A stretch of 64,000 bases of DNA from NCBI GenBank assembly GCA_963728195.1, contig CAVSIX010000002.1, forward strand, positions 1-64,000, in the 5' to 3' direction. Shown piece by piece: positions 7,802 through 16,680 of this stretch. The stretch comes from Sva-07 sp963728195. GTDB lineage: Bacteria; Actinomycetota; Acidimicrobiia; Acidimicrobiales; Ilumatobacteraceae. The notes below the pieces were generated by a model that worked only from the letters and a program-made list of their open reading frames with translations, ran no database searches and was not told the DNA's origin. Made by a program: the position numbers and the translations under genes. Positions within the stretch are counted from its first letter, which is position 1. Each line of letters opens with the position of its first letter.

Positions 7802-8497
7802 AGAATTTAAATCGATTTCAAGATTGTTTCAGCATCCATGCCGCGGAAGAACAAATGTTGAAAGAAAAAGTAATTCAAAAAGAATCACGTAACATGATTT
7901 CTTTATGTTAAAATTATACTTTTTCAATAAGAATTCTTTTGCAGTTTTAAGTTTTGTACCCGACTGCTTTCAAGCAACTTTAAATTTATCAAACGTCGTG
8001 CCTTTATTTCCCTTCGCAAGTTTCGCATCGTGATAATTTAGCCATTTCCCGGGTAGATCGATGTAGGATCCTGCAGAGTAATGATTACACGAAAATCAGT
8101 GAATTTACGTTGATAACTGATTAAAAGGAACTTTATATTCCTTCCGGAATTTTCCGACGGTAATCCGATGCTAAGAAGTGAAGAATTACAGTAATCAAAT
8201 GCCTTTTTTTATTTTGAAAAGCCGGATATAACGGTTATACGTACTAAATTAAACTGATCACCGCGTCCTCCCCTCCTTTCCGGGCCGTATCTCATTGTCA
8301 CATTGTCACCTTTTCAAATTTTCAAATTGATCTTTCTTCCTTCACATCGTTCAGGCGGCTTAGTGCGTGCCAACCAGGGTGCCGGAGTCGGCAGGGTTAA
8401 AGGCCTGCTGAGCCGTAACCGTGCACGATGAGAGTAAGCAGACAAAGAATGTGTTTTTCTATTTTGTATCCCAGACACCACCGGACCAGGAGACTCA
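7802..8497. other. Gene-free spacer containing the AT-rich/GC-rich junction
   Basis: From 7802 to about 8340 the sequence is AT-rich with no supported gene. Between about 8340 and 8480 composition is mixed, with a short GC-rich tract and then a run of A/T-rich sequence near 8445-8470. After about 8,475 it becomes uniformly GC-rich up to the AGGAG ribosome-binding site of the SPFH gene. I regard this as the join of two genomes, most likely an assembly artefact. Confidence 0.7.
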
Positions 8498-9538
8498 ATG
8501 AATCCCATCGCCATCGTCCTGATCGTCATCGCACTCATCGGCATCGGCGTGCTGGTCAGCGCCGTCAAGATCGTCCGGCCGTACCAACGCGGGCTCGTCG
8601 AACGACTCGGCAAGTACAAGACGACGCGCGATCCCGGCCTCAACTTGATCCTGCCGTTCATCGAGACGATGCAGTTGATCGACATGCGTGAGCAGGTCGT
8701 CGACGTGCCGCCACAGGAGGTCATCACACAGGACAACGTGGTCGTCTCGGTCGACGCAGTCGTGTACTACGAGGCGACCGACCCGCAGCGCCTGGTCTAC
8801 AACGTGGCCGACTTCTTCACCGCGATCACCAAGCTCGCCCAGACCAACCTGCGCAACCTGGTCGGCGACCTCGAGCTCGACCGGGCACTCACCTCACGCG
8901 ACACGATCAATACGCAACTGCGCGACGTGCTCGACGACGCGACCGACAAGTGGGGCGTCCGGGTCGTTCGCGTCGAGATCCAGCGGATCGACCCGCCGCC
9001 GGACATCGTGTCGGCGATGCACGCCCAGATGCGCGCCGAGCGCGACCGGCGTGCGACGGTCACCGAAGCCAAGGGCTACCAGGAGGCGGCGATCGCTCGT
9101 GCCGACGGTGAGCAGCAGGCAGCGGTGCTGTCTGCGCAGGGTCGCAAGCAGGCCGCCGTGCTCGACGCCGAGGGCCAGGCTCAGGCGATCGAGTTGCGTG
9201 CGAATGCCGAGAAGCTGCAGCTCGAGTTGATCGGCCAGGGTGAGGGCAATGCGGCGCGGGCCCGACTGACGGGAATCAAGGAGGCGGCAGCAGACAAGGC
9301 GGTGTTGACCGTCGAGTATCTGCAGGCGCTGGAGCGCATCGGTGACGGCCGCGCCACCAAGCTGGTGATCCCCGCTGAGTTCTCCGGACTGTTGGGGACG
9401 ATTGCGGCGCTGTCCTCGGCGAGCGGTGACGACGACACCGACGACGAGGTACGCCCCAAGGGCGGCCTGCCGATTCCCGACGACGACGAGCGTGTCGACC
9501 TGCCCGAGCCGGACCGGTCCGAAACACGCACCTGGTGA
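8498..9538 (+). CDS. SPFH/stomatin-like membrane scaffold (paraslipin/QmcA type)
   Basis: The 346-residue protein has one N-terminal membrane segment (residues 2-22). An SPFH/band 7 domain follows (about 25-200) with the family strings RPYQRGLVERLGKY and DVPPQEVITQDNV. Then comes an Ala/Glu/Gln-rich coiled-coil flotillin region (about 190-270) and an acidic, Pro-rich tail. Such proteins oligomerise in membrane microdomains, often with an NfeD partner, which is not present here. An AGGAG sits 5 bases before the ATG. The stop overlaps the next ATG, so both genes form a transcription unit. Confidence 0.92.
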   Translation: MNPIAIVLIVIALIGIGVLVSAVKIVRPYQRGLVERLGKYKTTRDPGLNLILPFIETMQLIDMREQVVDVPPQEVITQDNVVVSVDAVVYYEATDPQRLVYNVADFFTAITKLAQTNLRNLVGDLELDRALTSRDTINTQLRDVLDDATDKWGVRVVRVEIQRIDPPPDIVSAMHAQMRAERDRRATVTEAKGYQEAAIARADGEQQAAVLSAQGRKQAAVLDAEGQAQAIELRANAEKLQLELIGQGEGNAARARLTGIKEAAADKAVLTVEYLQALERIGDGRATKLVIPAEFSGLLGTIAALSSASGDDDTDDEVRPKGGLPIPDDDERVDLPEPDRSETRTW

Positions 9539-10092
9539 TGCGCCGCGCCGACGCACCCCGAGCGGGCTGGTATCCCGATCCGGAGGACCGTATGCGGCTG
9601 CGCTACTGGGACGGCCTCGACTGGACCGACGCCCGACGATCCCCGCCCAGCGCTGCCGAACTCCTGTCATACGAGCAGCGCGAGGCGTTCCAGGCGGCGC
9701 ACCAGTACGTACCGCCGGTGGCATCGGCGGCGACGGCGATGTCGAACCGTGCGGGATCGAGCCGTGCGGGTCGGCCCGACAACCAGCAGATCGTCGAGGA
9801 CGTTCGGCGAGCAGCTCGCACCGAGGTCGACCGCGCGGCCGACCTGTTCTCGCAACGTGCCCGCCAGATGCAGCGCGACATCGTCCCGCTCGTGAGCGAC
9901 TACACCAACCGGATCATCAAGTGGATTCGCATCGCCGCCATCGTCGCAATCGTGCTGTTGGTGGCGTACTTCGTGTTCCAGGTGGTGGCCCAAGCGAGTC
10001 TGTTCGACTGGATCGGCGACCGCATCGACAACTTCACCGACCAGCAGAACGGCGCCGCCAGCGTCACGCCAGGGGTCAGACCCCAGGCGTAA
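9538..10092 (+). CDS. DUF2510-domain single-pass membrane protein
   Basis: The N-terminus carries the short DUF2510 motif of actinobacterial membrane proteins (AGWYPDPED, LRYWDGLDWT). A charged linker with possible coiled coil (about 80-125) and one membrane segment (about 129-150) follow. The function of DUF2510 is unknown; it is common in proteins near signalling and cell-envelope genes. I chose the ATG at 9538, whose A is the last base of the upstream stop codon; a GTG one codon earlier is possible. The last codons (SVTPGVRPQA) are written by a dispersed 35-nt palindrome that also forms the end of the convergent lacZ. Confidence 0.75.
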   Translation: MRRADAPRAGWYPDPEDRMRLRYWDGLDWTDARRSPPSAAELLSYEQREAFQAAHQYVPPVASAATAMSNRAGSSRAGRPDNQQIVEDVRRAARTEVDRAADLFSQRARQMQRDIVPLVSDYTNRIIKWIRIAAIVAIVLLVAYFVFQVVAQASLFDWIGDRIDNFTDQQNGAASVTPGVRPQA

Positions 10093-10095
10093 CGC
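10061..10095. repeat. 35-nt GGGGTCAGACCCC palindrome, family C, copy 1
   Basis: GCGTCACG and CGTAACGC flank a GGGGTCAGACCCC core, and the whole element is a near-perfect inverted repeat. It covers the stop codons of both convergent genes and codes for V-T-P-G-V in each. The second copy is at 51873-51907. Confidence 0.8.
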
Positions 10096-13054
10096 TCAGC
10101 CGGTAGGAGAAGCGGTACGTCCCAGCTCGCAGGCGGTATCGGTCGAGCACGTCGGGGCCGCAACTGCCGGTGCCGACGCCGCGATGTGCAACGTCGGCGT
10201 GCACGACGAGCGTACGGCGGGGTCGCAGATCGGTTTCGTGGGCAGCGGCGTAGAGGTCGTCGTCGGTGAACCGCGTCGCCGAGACGTGCATCCCCACGGG
10301 ATCGAGGACGTCGAGGCGGACGACGGTGCCGGTGGCGGAGTCGATGAACTCGAACCAGCGGCAGTCGGTGCGCAAGCCGAACTCCTGCGGCACGAGATAG
10401 GGCGGCTCGTCGATGCCGGCCTCCCACACGCCGAGCACCGCACCGCGGTTGCGATCCGGGTAGTTCTCGAGCGGGCCGCGCCCGAAGTAGCGCATCCGGT
10501 CGAAGCCCGGCCGCAGCTCGAAGGTGACGCCGACTCGGGCGACGTCGTCGAGATCGTCGGGGACGACCGCGATGTGCGTGTGGACCTGCGCACCGTCATC
10601 GAACTCGGCCACCTGGTGATCGTGGTCGACCAGCTCGTCGGCGGAGCACCGATCGATGCCGGCGTCGATCCAGTGCCGCAGCCCGTCGCCGCCGACGCCG
10701 ATCCTGCGGCCCAGTTCGGGCAGCAACTTGAAGCCGTCGTTGTCGACCGGCGCCCGGAACACACACAGTCGCGGACCCCCCGTCCGCCCGAAAAGTGCGC
10801 CGATCTGCCTGCCCGGCGCCCGATCCTGTGCATCGTTCGGGACTTCGAGGGCCGCCGGGGCGATGGGAGGGTGCATCGAGGGGTCGGCTGGGGGGCGCAG
10901 GGTGACCTGGTCCCAGGCGACGAGGTGGCCCGACGGCGCCCACGCGGTCGCGCGGCGCTGGATCCAGCGAACCGTCAGGTGCACGTCGGCACCGTCGGGG
11001 ACATCACACGGCAGCGGAAGTCGCAGGGTCGAGCCGGCGCCGACCTCACCGACCTCGAGAGCGCCCGACGCGGTGATCGTGCCGCCGGCGAGCAGCTCCC
11101 ACGACGCAGCGAGATCCGACAGGTCGGTGAAGCTGCGCCGGTTCGCAACCGTCAGGGTCTCGCCGTCGAGCGCGACGACCACCGGGCGGTGGACCCACGT
11201 CACCTCCTGCACGCCGGGATGCGGCTCGAGGTCGGCCGCCATCAGCCCATCGGCGACGAAGTTCGCGTCGTTCGGCTCGTCGCCGAACTGCCCGCCGTAT
11301 GCGAAGCCCCGTCTGCCGTTCGGCAGACGAGTCAGCAGGCCGTGATCCTTCCACTCCCAGATGAAGCCGCCCTGCAGTCCCGGTGTGGTGGTGATCACGT
11401 CCCAGTAGTCGGCGAGTGAGCCGTTCGAGTTCCCCATCGCATGGCTGTACTCACACATGATCAAGGGGCGCGATCCAGCGCCGACGCGGCCGTAGTCGGC
11501 GATCGACTCGATCGTGGGATACATCGGACACACGACGTCGCTGGCGACCGCACCGCCGTCGATCCAACCGTCGTGGAACACCGCCCCCTCGTAGTGCAGC
11601 GGCCGCGACGGGTCGATGCGCCGGATCCACCCGGCCAGTGCGTCGTGGTTCGCGCCGTAGCCGGCCTCGTTGCCGAGCGACCACACGATGACGCTCGGGT
11701 GGTTGCGGTCCCGCTCGACCATGCGGGCGCCCCGCGACAACCAGGCCGAGCGGTACCGGGCGTCGTCGCACAGGCTGGTGTTGTACGCGTGGCTCTCGAT
11801 GTTGGCCTCGTCGACGACATACATGCCGATCTCGTCGCAGAGGTCGAGGAAGCGAGGATCGTTCGGATAGTGCGAGCAGCGCACGGCGGTGATGTTGTGA
11901 CGCCGCATGGCCAGCAGGTCGTCGCGCATGTCGTCGACCGTGACCGCCTTGCCGCGGATCGGATGATGATCGTGGCGGTTGACGCCGAAGATCCAGACCG
12001 GTTCACCGTTGACGAGGAGTTGGCGGTCACGGACCTCGACCGAGCGGAAACCGACCAGTTGGGTGTGGACCTCGGCAACGGCGCCGGCAGGGTCGAGCAG
12101 TTCGGCGGTCACCCGGTAGCGCGTCGGCGATTCCGCCGCCCACGGATCGATGCCGGGGAGCTCGAACGAGGCCCAGGCGGTGTGGCCGCTGAACAGGTAG
12201 GGCGTGGCGAAGCGATGCGGCACGTCGACCGTCTGTGGGGGCGCGAGTCGCCGTCCGCGGAGGTTCTCGACGCCGACGCGCACCACCCACCCCGGCCCGG
12301 GCGGTGCGAGACCGTCGACGGTGGCGGCGACGGTCAACGTGCCGACGACGTCAGCGGTGCCAGCACCACGGAGACCGGCGTCGCACACCAGCGATGCGAG
12401 ATGCACGCCACCTCTCGCTTCGACGAACACGCTGCGGTGCAGTCCGGCCATCCACCACTGGTCCTGATCCTCGACGTAGCTGTGGGCACTCCACCGCATG
12501 ACGACGATCGCCACCTCGTTGCCGCCGGCGTGGACATATGCGGTGATGTCGTACTCGCTGGCGAGTCGGCTGTCGGTGCCGTACCCGACGAACTCGCCGT
12601 TGACGTAGACGGCGTGCACGCTCTCCGCGCCGCCGACGTGAAGCACGACCTGGCGGTCGAGCCAGGTCGCCGGGATCCGCATCGAGCGGCGGTACACGCC
12701 GGTCGGATTGCGCTCGGGTAGGCGCGGCGGCGGACCGGGGAAGGGCATGCGGACGTTCGTGTACTGCGGCAGGTCATCGACGCCCTGCAACGTCCAGTTG
12801 CCCGGCACCGCGACCGAGGTCCAGCCGGCGCCATCAGCCGGCTTCACGACGGCGGAGGGCGGCACGCGATCCGGTGCGTCGAAGAGCCGGAATCGCCACC
12901 GGCCGTCGAGCGAGCGATGCCACGTCGACGTCGAGCCGGCTCGAGCCGTAGGCAGGTCAGCGCATGCGGTCGTCGGCGGTCGCATCGACAACCGGTTGAT
13001 CGAGACGAGGTGGGGATCGGCCCACGGACGTATGGCGCCGATGGCGGGGAGCAT
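10076..13054 (-). CDS. lacZ: Beta-galactosidase, glycoside hydrolase family 2
   Basis: About 992 residues in the LacZ domain order: sugar-binding domain, immunoglobulin-like domain, TIM barrel, then Bgal_small_N. The acid/base Glu is about residue 463 (LGNEAGYG) and the nucleophile Glu about 535 (MCEYSHAMGNS). FRAPVDNDG opens the well-conserved part of the last domain. No signal peptide, so cytosolic hydrolysis of lactose-like beta-galactosides is expected. I start at 13054 (MLPAIG, then INRL as in other LacZ); the frame is open to 13183, but that extension is Arg/Ala-rich and unlike the family. The front of Bgal_small_N looks shortened and is replaced by a palindromic repeat (10787-10841). 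Confidence 0.92.
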   Translation of the reverse strand: MLPAIGAIRPWADPHLVSINRLSMRPPTTACADLPTARAGSTSTWHRSLDGRWRFRLFDAPDRVPPSAVVKPADGAGWTSVAVPGNWTLQGVDDLPQYTNVRMPFPGPPPRLPERNPTGVYRRSMRIPATWLDRQVVLHVGGAESVHAVYVNGEFVGYGTDSRLASEYDITAYVHAGGNEVAIVVMRWSAHSYVEDQDQWWMAGLHRSVFVEARGGVHLASLVCDAGLRGAGTADVVGTLTVAATVDGLAPPGPGWVVRVGVENLRGRRLAPPQTVDVPHRFATPYLFSGHTAWASFELPGIDPWAAESPTRYRVTAELLDPAGAVAEVHTQLVGFRSVEVRDRQLLVNGEPVWIFGVNRHDHHPIRGKAVTVDDMRDDLLAMRRHNITAVRCSHYPNDPRFLDLCDEIGMYVVDEANIESHAYNTSLCDDARYRSAWLSRGARMVERDRNHPSVIVWSLGNEAGYGANHDALAGWIRRIDPSRPLHYEGAVFHDGWIDGGAVASDVVCPMYPTIESIADYGRVGAGSRPLIMCEYSHAMGNSNGSLADYWDVITTTPGLQGGFIWEWKDHGLLTRLPNGRRGFAYGGQFGDEPNDANFVADGLMAADLEPHPGVQEVTWVHRPVVVALDGETLTVANRRSFTDLSDLAASWELLAGGTITASGALEVGEVGAGSTLRLPLPCDVPDGADVHLTVRWIQRRATAWAPSGHLVAWDQVTLRPPADPSMHPPIAPAALEVPNDAQDRAPGRQIGALFGRTGGPRLCVFRAPVDNDGFKLLPELGRRIGVGGDGLRHWIDAGIDRCSADELVDHDHQVAEFDDGAQVHTHIAVVPDDLDDVARVGVTFELRPGFDRMRYFGRGPLENYPDRNRGAVLGVWEAGIDEPPYLVPQEFGLRTDCRWFEFIDSATGTVVRLDVLDPVGMHVSATRFTDDDLYAAAHETDLRPRRTLVVHADVAHRGVGTGSCGPDVLDRYRLRAGTYRFSYRLSVTPGV
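10787..10841. repeat. Family B palindrome inside lacZ
   Basis: CCCGAAAAGTGCGCCGATC on the left and GATCCTGTGCATCGTTCGGG on the right form an imperfect inverted repeat resembling the intergenic elements at 26903-26956 and 48562-48613. It translates as RAPGRQIGALFGRTG, at the point where the LacZ small domain seems to lack some tens of residues. Confidence 0.55.
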
Positions 13055-13190
13055 GGCCCCGAGTCTCCCAGAACGCCCGGTGGCACGATCACCCCGTCCG
13101 GTGGCACGGGCGCCGATCTCGTGAACGAACCGTGGCGCCAGCGCACCGTTCGCCGACGCGTTCGCCGCGAGGAGCGGCGGCAACAGTGGT

Positions 13191-14144
13191 TCAGACGCCG
13201 TCGTGGACCCAGACCGGGGTGCGCATCGGCATGATGCCGTTGTCCCAGATCCAGTCCATGGCGGGAACGCTCACGCGCACGCAGCCGTGCGACGCGGGGT
13301 AGTTGGGGATGCTGTTCGACCCGTGCACCGCCACGCCACCGACGAAGTACTTCGGCCGGTAGATCTGACCGAGGTCGCCCTCCCACCAGCCGTCGGGACG
13401 CTCCCGGTTCACCCGGTGCAACCCGTCGGGCGTCAGCGACACGCCGGAGATCATCTCACCCGGGGTGTTCTTGTCCTCTTCGGTGTACTCCTGGCCGTTG
13501 CCGGTCGAGGTGTTGAGGATCCAGTCGGTCCGGCCGTCGATCACGAAGAACAACAACTGCTTCGCCTTGTCGACCTCGACCAACGTGCCGGAGTTGGCGC
13601 GAGCGATCGGCCGGAGGGTCATCGCCGTGAGGGCATCGGCGGTGGCCTGATCGACCCTGCCGTCGGCGTCGAGCCCCATGTACTTCTCGAAGGCCATCAC
13701 GGCTTGCTTGGTGGTGAGGCCGTACCCGCCGTCGACCGCGGACAGCCAGAAACCGAGATCGAGGAGTCGCTGCTGCACTCGCGCTGTCTCCTGGCCGCCG
13801 TTCGTGCCGACCGCCTGGAGCGGCGGATCGACGACGGCAACTTCGATGATGTTCGGTGCCACGGTCGTGGTCGGTGGGAGCGTGGTGGGCTCGGCGGTCG
13901 TGGTCGGCGCCTCGGTCGTGGTCGGCGCTGCCGTGGTCGTCGGTGCTGCTGTCGTGGTGGGCGCACTGGTGGTCGTGTCGGAGTCGGCGACCCCCTCGCC
14001 CACGATGCCGATCGGGGCTCCTGGCCCTGCGGCAGCCTCGCCACCGGATCCGCTGGTCACCGCGGTGGAACAGCCGGCGAGCACGACGAGCGCGAGCGCC
14101 GCAACGGCGGCAGCGCCCGTACGGTTGTGTTGCGATCCGACCAC
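13191..14144 (-). CDS. L,D-transpeptidase lipoprotein with peptidoglycan-binding domain
   Basis: The 317-residue precursor begins with a signal peptide ending in a lipobox (LVVLAGC). A Thr/Pro/Ala-rich linker of TTTAAP-like repeats follows, then a PG_binding_1 domain (VQQRLLDLGFW, DGGYGLTTKQAV) and a YkuD catalytic domain whose motif HGSNSIPNYPASHGCVR includes the catalytic His and Cys. YkuD enzymes make 3-3 cross-links or anchor proteins in peptidoglycan outside the membrane. The GTG at 14144 is chosen because a TAGCAT box lies 8 bases upstream and the signal peptide then has a normal length; the frame is open to 14243. Confidence 0.92.
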   Translation of the reverse strand: MVGSQHNRTGAAAVAALALVVLAGCSTAVTSGSGGEAAAGPGAPIGIVGEGVADSDTTTSAPTTTAAPTTTAAPTTTEAPTTTAEPTTLPPTTTVAPNIIEVAVVDPPLQAVGTNGGQETARVQQRLLDLGFWLSAVDGGYGLTTKQAVMAFEKYMGLDADGRVDQATADALTAMTLRPIARANSGTLVEVDKAKQLLFFVIDGRTDWILNTSTGNGQEYTEEDKNTPGEMISGVSLTPDGLHRVNRERPDGWWEGDLGQIYRPKYFVGGVAVHGSNSIPNYPASHGCVRVSVPAMDWIWDNGIMPMRTPVWVHDGV

Positions 14145-14209
14145 GGTGGGTGATGCTACCGGACCCCTCGGCCGAGGGGTCCGCGGGCCGTCAGAACAGC
14201 CGTGACATG

Positions 14210-15169
14210 TCACCGGGGCCGGGCGAACTCCGGCAGGCGGCACGGATCCCGAGGCATGCGCGACACATCGAAGCGCTCGATGAGGTCGCCCAAAGCCACC
14301 CCGGACGCCGCTACGTCGTAGCCGAGCGACCGGGCGATCCAGCCGACGATGTCGCTCGGCCCGCTCCCGACCGCTTCCAGTTCGGTCACCGTCAAGGGCA
14401 GCCCGTGACGCTTGGCGAGGCGAGCGCCGTCGAGGTCGACGACGAGCGGCACGTGGACGTATGCCGGCCGGCGGTAGCCGAGCAACTCCTGCAGGTGGAT
14501 CTGGCGAGCCGTCGACGTCAGCAAGTCGTCGCCGCGGACGACCTCGTCGATGCCTTGAGCCGCATCGTCGACGACCACGGCGAGGTTGTAGGCGGGGACG
14601 CCGTCGTTCCGTCGCAGCACCACGTCGTCGACGAACCCGGTGACCGTTCCGTGCACCCGGTCGACGAACACGATCTCGCGGCCATCGGTGCGCAGCCGTA
14701 ACGCAGGTCGGCGGCCGGCGTCGCGCCGGTCGGCGCGGTCACGTTCGGTGAGGTCGCGGCACGTGCCGGGGTACGAGCCCGGCGGTCCATGAGGAGCGTG
14801 CGCTGCCGATGAGATCTCCTCGCGGATCTCCCGTCGCGTGCAGAAGCATTCGTACACCAGGCCCTGCGTGGCCAGTTCCTCGATCGCCGCCTCGTAGCGC
14901 GCGAATCGATCGCTCTGGCGGACCACCTCGCCGTCCCAGTCGACACCGAGTGCAGCAAGGTCGCGCAGCTGTGCGGCTTCGATGTCGACGCTGGCCTGAT
15001 GGCGGTCGAGGTCCTCCATGCGCACGATGAAGTCGTCGCTGCGCGAGCGCGCGGCCAGCCACGCGATCGCCGCGGTGCGGAGGTTGCCGAGGTGCAGGTC
15101 CCCGGTCGGAGAGGGCGCGAATCGGCCGGCCACGTCGACAGTGTCGCCGACCGACCGCCGGATGCACAC
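14210..15169 (-). CDS. gluQ: Glutamyl-Q tRNA(Asp) synthetase
   Basis: At about 310-319 residues this is the short GluRS paralogue without the anticodon-binding domain. It has GRFAPSPTGDLHLGNL with the HIGH-like HLGN, a Cys cluster suited to the zinc site (YECFCTRRE, GTCRDL), and RLAKRHG in place of KMSKS. GluQ attaches glutamate to queuosine in tRNA-Asp(QUC). The frame opens with GTG at 15169; a GTG at 15133 (VAGRFAP), preceded 6 bases away by GACACT, fits family length equally well. Divergent from the zinc-ribbon gene at 15241. Confidence 0.88.
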   Translation of the reverse strand: MCIRRSVGDTVDVAGRFAPSPTGDLHLGNLRTAAIAWLAARSRSDDFIVRMEDLDRHQASVDIEAAQLRDLAALGVDWDGEVVRQSDRFARYEAAIEELATQGLVYECFCTRREIREEISSAAHAPHGPPGSYPGTCRDLTERDRADRRDAGRRPALRLRTDGREIVFVDRVHGTVTGFVDDVVLRRNDGVPAYNLAVVVDDAAQGIDEVVRGDDLLTSTARQIHLQELLGYRRPAYVHVPLVVDLDGARLAKRHGLPLTVTELEAVGSGPSDIVGWIARSLGYDVAASGVALGDLIERFDVSRMPRDPCRLPEFARPR

Positions 15170-15228
15170 CTCTACCTTCGGTGCCCGGTCGATGCATGCG
15201 CCGGTGCCGGCGCCGATGCATCATCTCC

Positions 15229-15234
15229 TACAGT
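15229..15234 (+). promoter_or_regulatory. -10 box TACAGT, leaderless start for 15241
   Basis: TACAGT followed by 6 bases and the ATG. There is no Shine-Dalgarno sequence, and a start site about 7 bases past the box would place +1 on the start codon. Confidence 0.5.
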
Positions 15235-15240
15235 CGTGGC

Positions 15241-16680
15241 ATGCGGTGTCCGCTCTGTGCGACCGAGGTCTCCGAGCAGCAGAAGTTCTGCCACGACTGT
15301 GGTGCTCCCCTGTCGGCGCCGGCGCCCGGTGACACCGGCCGCGACACGCTCGGCGACCACAGCCTGGACGACGACACCATCGACGACACCGAAACCGATT
15401 CGCCGGACGCAAGCAGCGCAACGGTGCCAGTGGAACTCACCGACCCGCCGTCCGACAGCGAGACGGCATCGCCGGATGCGAGTGTCGCGACAGAGCCGGT
15501 GAAACTCACCGAGCCCCCGGCCGACGGCGACACCGTGACCGAGCCGGTCGGCCTGACAGCGTCGACCGAGGCGGCGGCGACGATCGAACTGGTGACGGTG
15601 TCCGACGTGGCGGAGGTGGCGGAGCCCACCGAGCCCGTCGCCTCGTTGGGCCCGCCCACCGAACCCGCCGAAACCACAGGTTATGCGGTGCCGGGCACCG
15701 GTGTCACCACGACCGCCGAAATGCCGGCGTTGTTCGACGGGGTCGCGGATCTTTCCGAGTATCCGACGCCCCGCGAACCCTTTCGGATACGGATCATCTT
15801 CCTGCTCGCCCTGTTCGGCGCTGCGGCGATGCTGATGTCGATCGCCGCCGACGTGATCGACCTCCGCACGACCCGACCGGCTCCGGGAATCACCACGGGT
15901 GCCCGGACGCTCGAGGACCTCGGCTCGAACCTCGGCCTCGCCGGCTTCATCGGCGCAGCGGCGATGGTGCTCGGCGGGCTGCTCGCGTGTTTCGGACTGC
16001 GTTGGGGTGCCGGCCTCGCAGGCGGCGCCGGGCTGGCGGTGGCCGGATGGGCGGGCTTGTCGATCGGACTCGCCGAGCTGCCGATCGCCATCGCCGAGTC
16101 CATCACGAGGACGTCGTCGGTGGAATTCACGCTCCGGGTCACCCGCGACCTCGGTTGGTGGCTGATCGTCGGCGTGGGGGTCGTCGGTGCGCTCGTGTTC
16201 CTCACCTCGCTGCGATGGATCGGCAGCGGCGGCAAGGTCGCCCTCAACCCGCTGGTGGCGGCGGTCGCCGCACTTGCGATGGTGGTGCTCGCCTTCGGTC
16301 CCCTCGTGCCGGTCAACGATGCGGTGTTCGCCGACAACTTCCGTTCGGTCGATCCGACACGCGACCTTCCGGCTGCGTTCTTCGCCGGCCGGCTCGGCCA
16401 GGTCGGACTGATCGCCCTCGCCGGGGTCGCCGGGATGCTGATCGTGCGCAGCTACGGAGTCGGGCTCGCCGTGGGGGGCGTGACCGTGTCCGTGTGGCTC
16501 TGGGTGTCGTCGCTCGTGGAGATCGGCCCGAATCCGGTCGGTATCGCGTACCGCAACCCCGGTGCCACCGACACGGTGCCACACGCTGTCACCACCGTCG
16601 GCATGGTCTCCACGCTCGCCTTGCTGGCGATTGCGGCCGCACTGGCGACGTACCGCCTCAACCGGTCACGCTCACGCTGA
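15241..16680 (+). CDS. Zinc-ribbon polytopic membrane protein, function unknown
   Basis: I do not recognise a family function. The 479-residue protein starts with a rubredoxin-like zinc ribbon (MRCPLCATEV, CHDCGAPL; CxxC-CxxC). A long acidic, Thr/Glu/Pro-rich disordered segment follows (about 25-175), then about eight hydrophobic helices to the C-terminus. The ribbon-linker-membrane plan is common in uncharacterised actinobacterial proteins. The ATG at 15241 is chosen because the ribbon begins there and a TACAGT box ends 6 bases upstream; the frame is open to 15181. Confidence 0.8.
   Translation: MRCPLCATEVSEQQKFCHDCGAPLSAPAPGDTGRDTLGDHSLDDDTIDDTETDSPDASSATVPVELTDPPSDSETASPDASVATEPVKLTEPPADGDTVTEPVGLTASTEAAATIELVTVSDVAEVAEPTEPVASLGPPTEPAETTGYAVPGTGVTTTAEMPALFDGVADLSEYPTPREPFRIRIIFLLALFGAAAMLMSIAADVIDLRTTRPAPGITTGARTLEDLGSNLGLAGFIGAAAMVLGGLLACFGLRWGAGLAGGAGLAVAGWAGLSIGLAELPIAIAESITRTSSVEFTLRVTRDLGWWLIVGVGVVGALVFLTSLRWIGSGGKVALNPLVAAVAALAMVVLAFGPLVPVNDAVFADNFRSVDPTRDLPAAFFAGRLGQVGLIALAGVAGMLIVRSYGVGLAVGGVTVSVWLWVSSLVEIGPNPVGIAYRNPGATDTVPHAVTTVGMVSTLALLAIAAALATYRLNRSRSR

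Noticed and set aside
8360..8458. Minus-strand reading near the junction resembling a signal-peptide end (FVCLLSSCTVTAQQAFNPAD)
   Set aside because: No start codon is present, a stop lies just upstream and the frame ends after about 32 codons. It may be a chance reading or a fragment cut by the join; not enough to annotate.
10184..12721. Long plus-strand frames (over 400 codons) opposite lacZ
   Set aside because: They are antisense to a clearly recognised LacZ, have Arg/Asp/Gly-rich translations and no domain; high GC content leaves few stops in the opposite frame.
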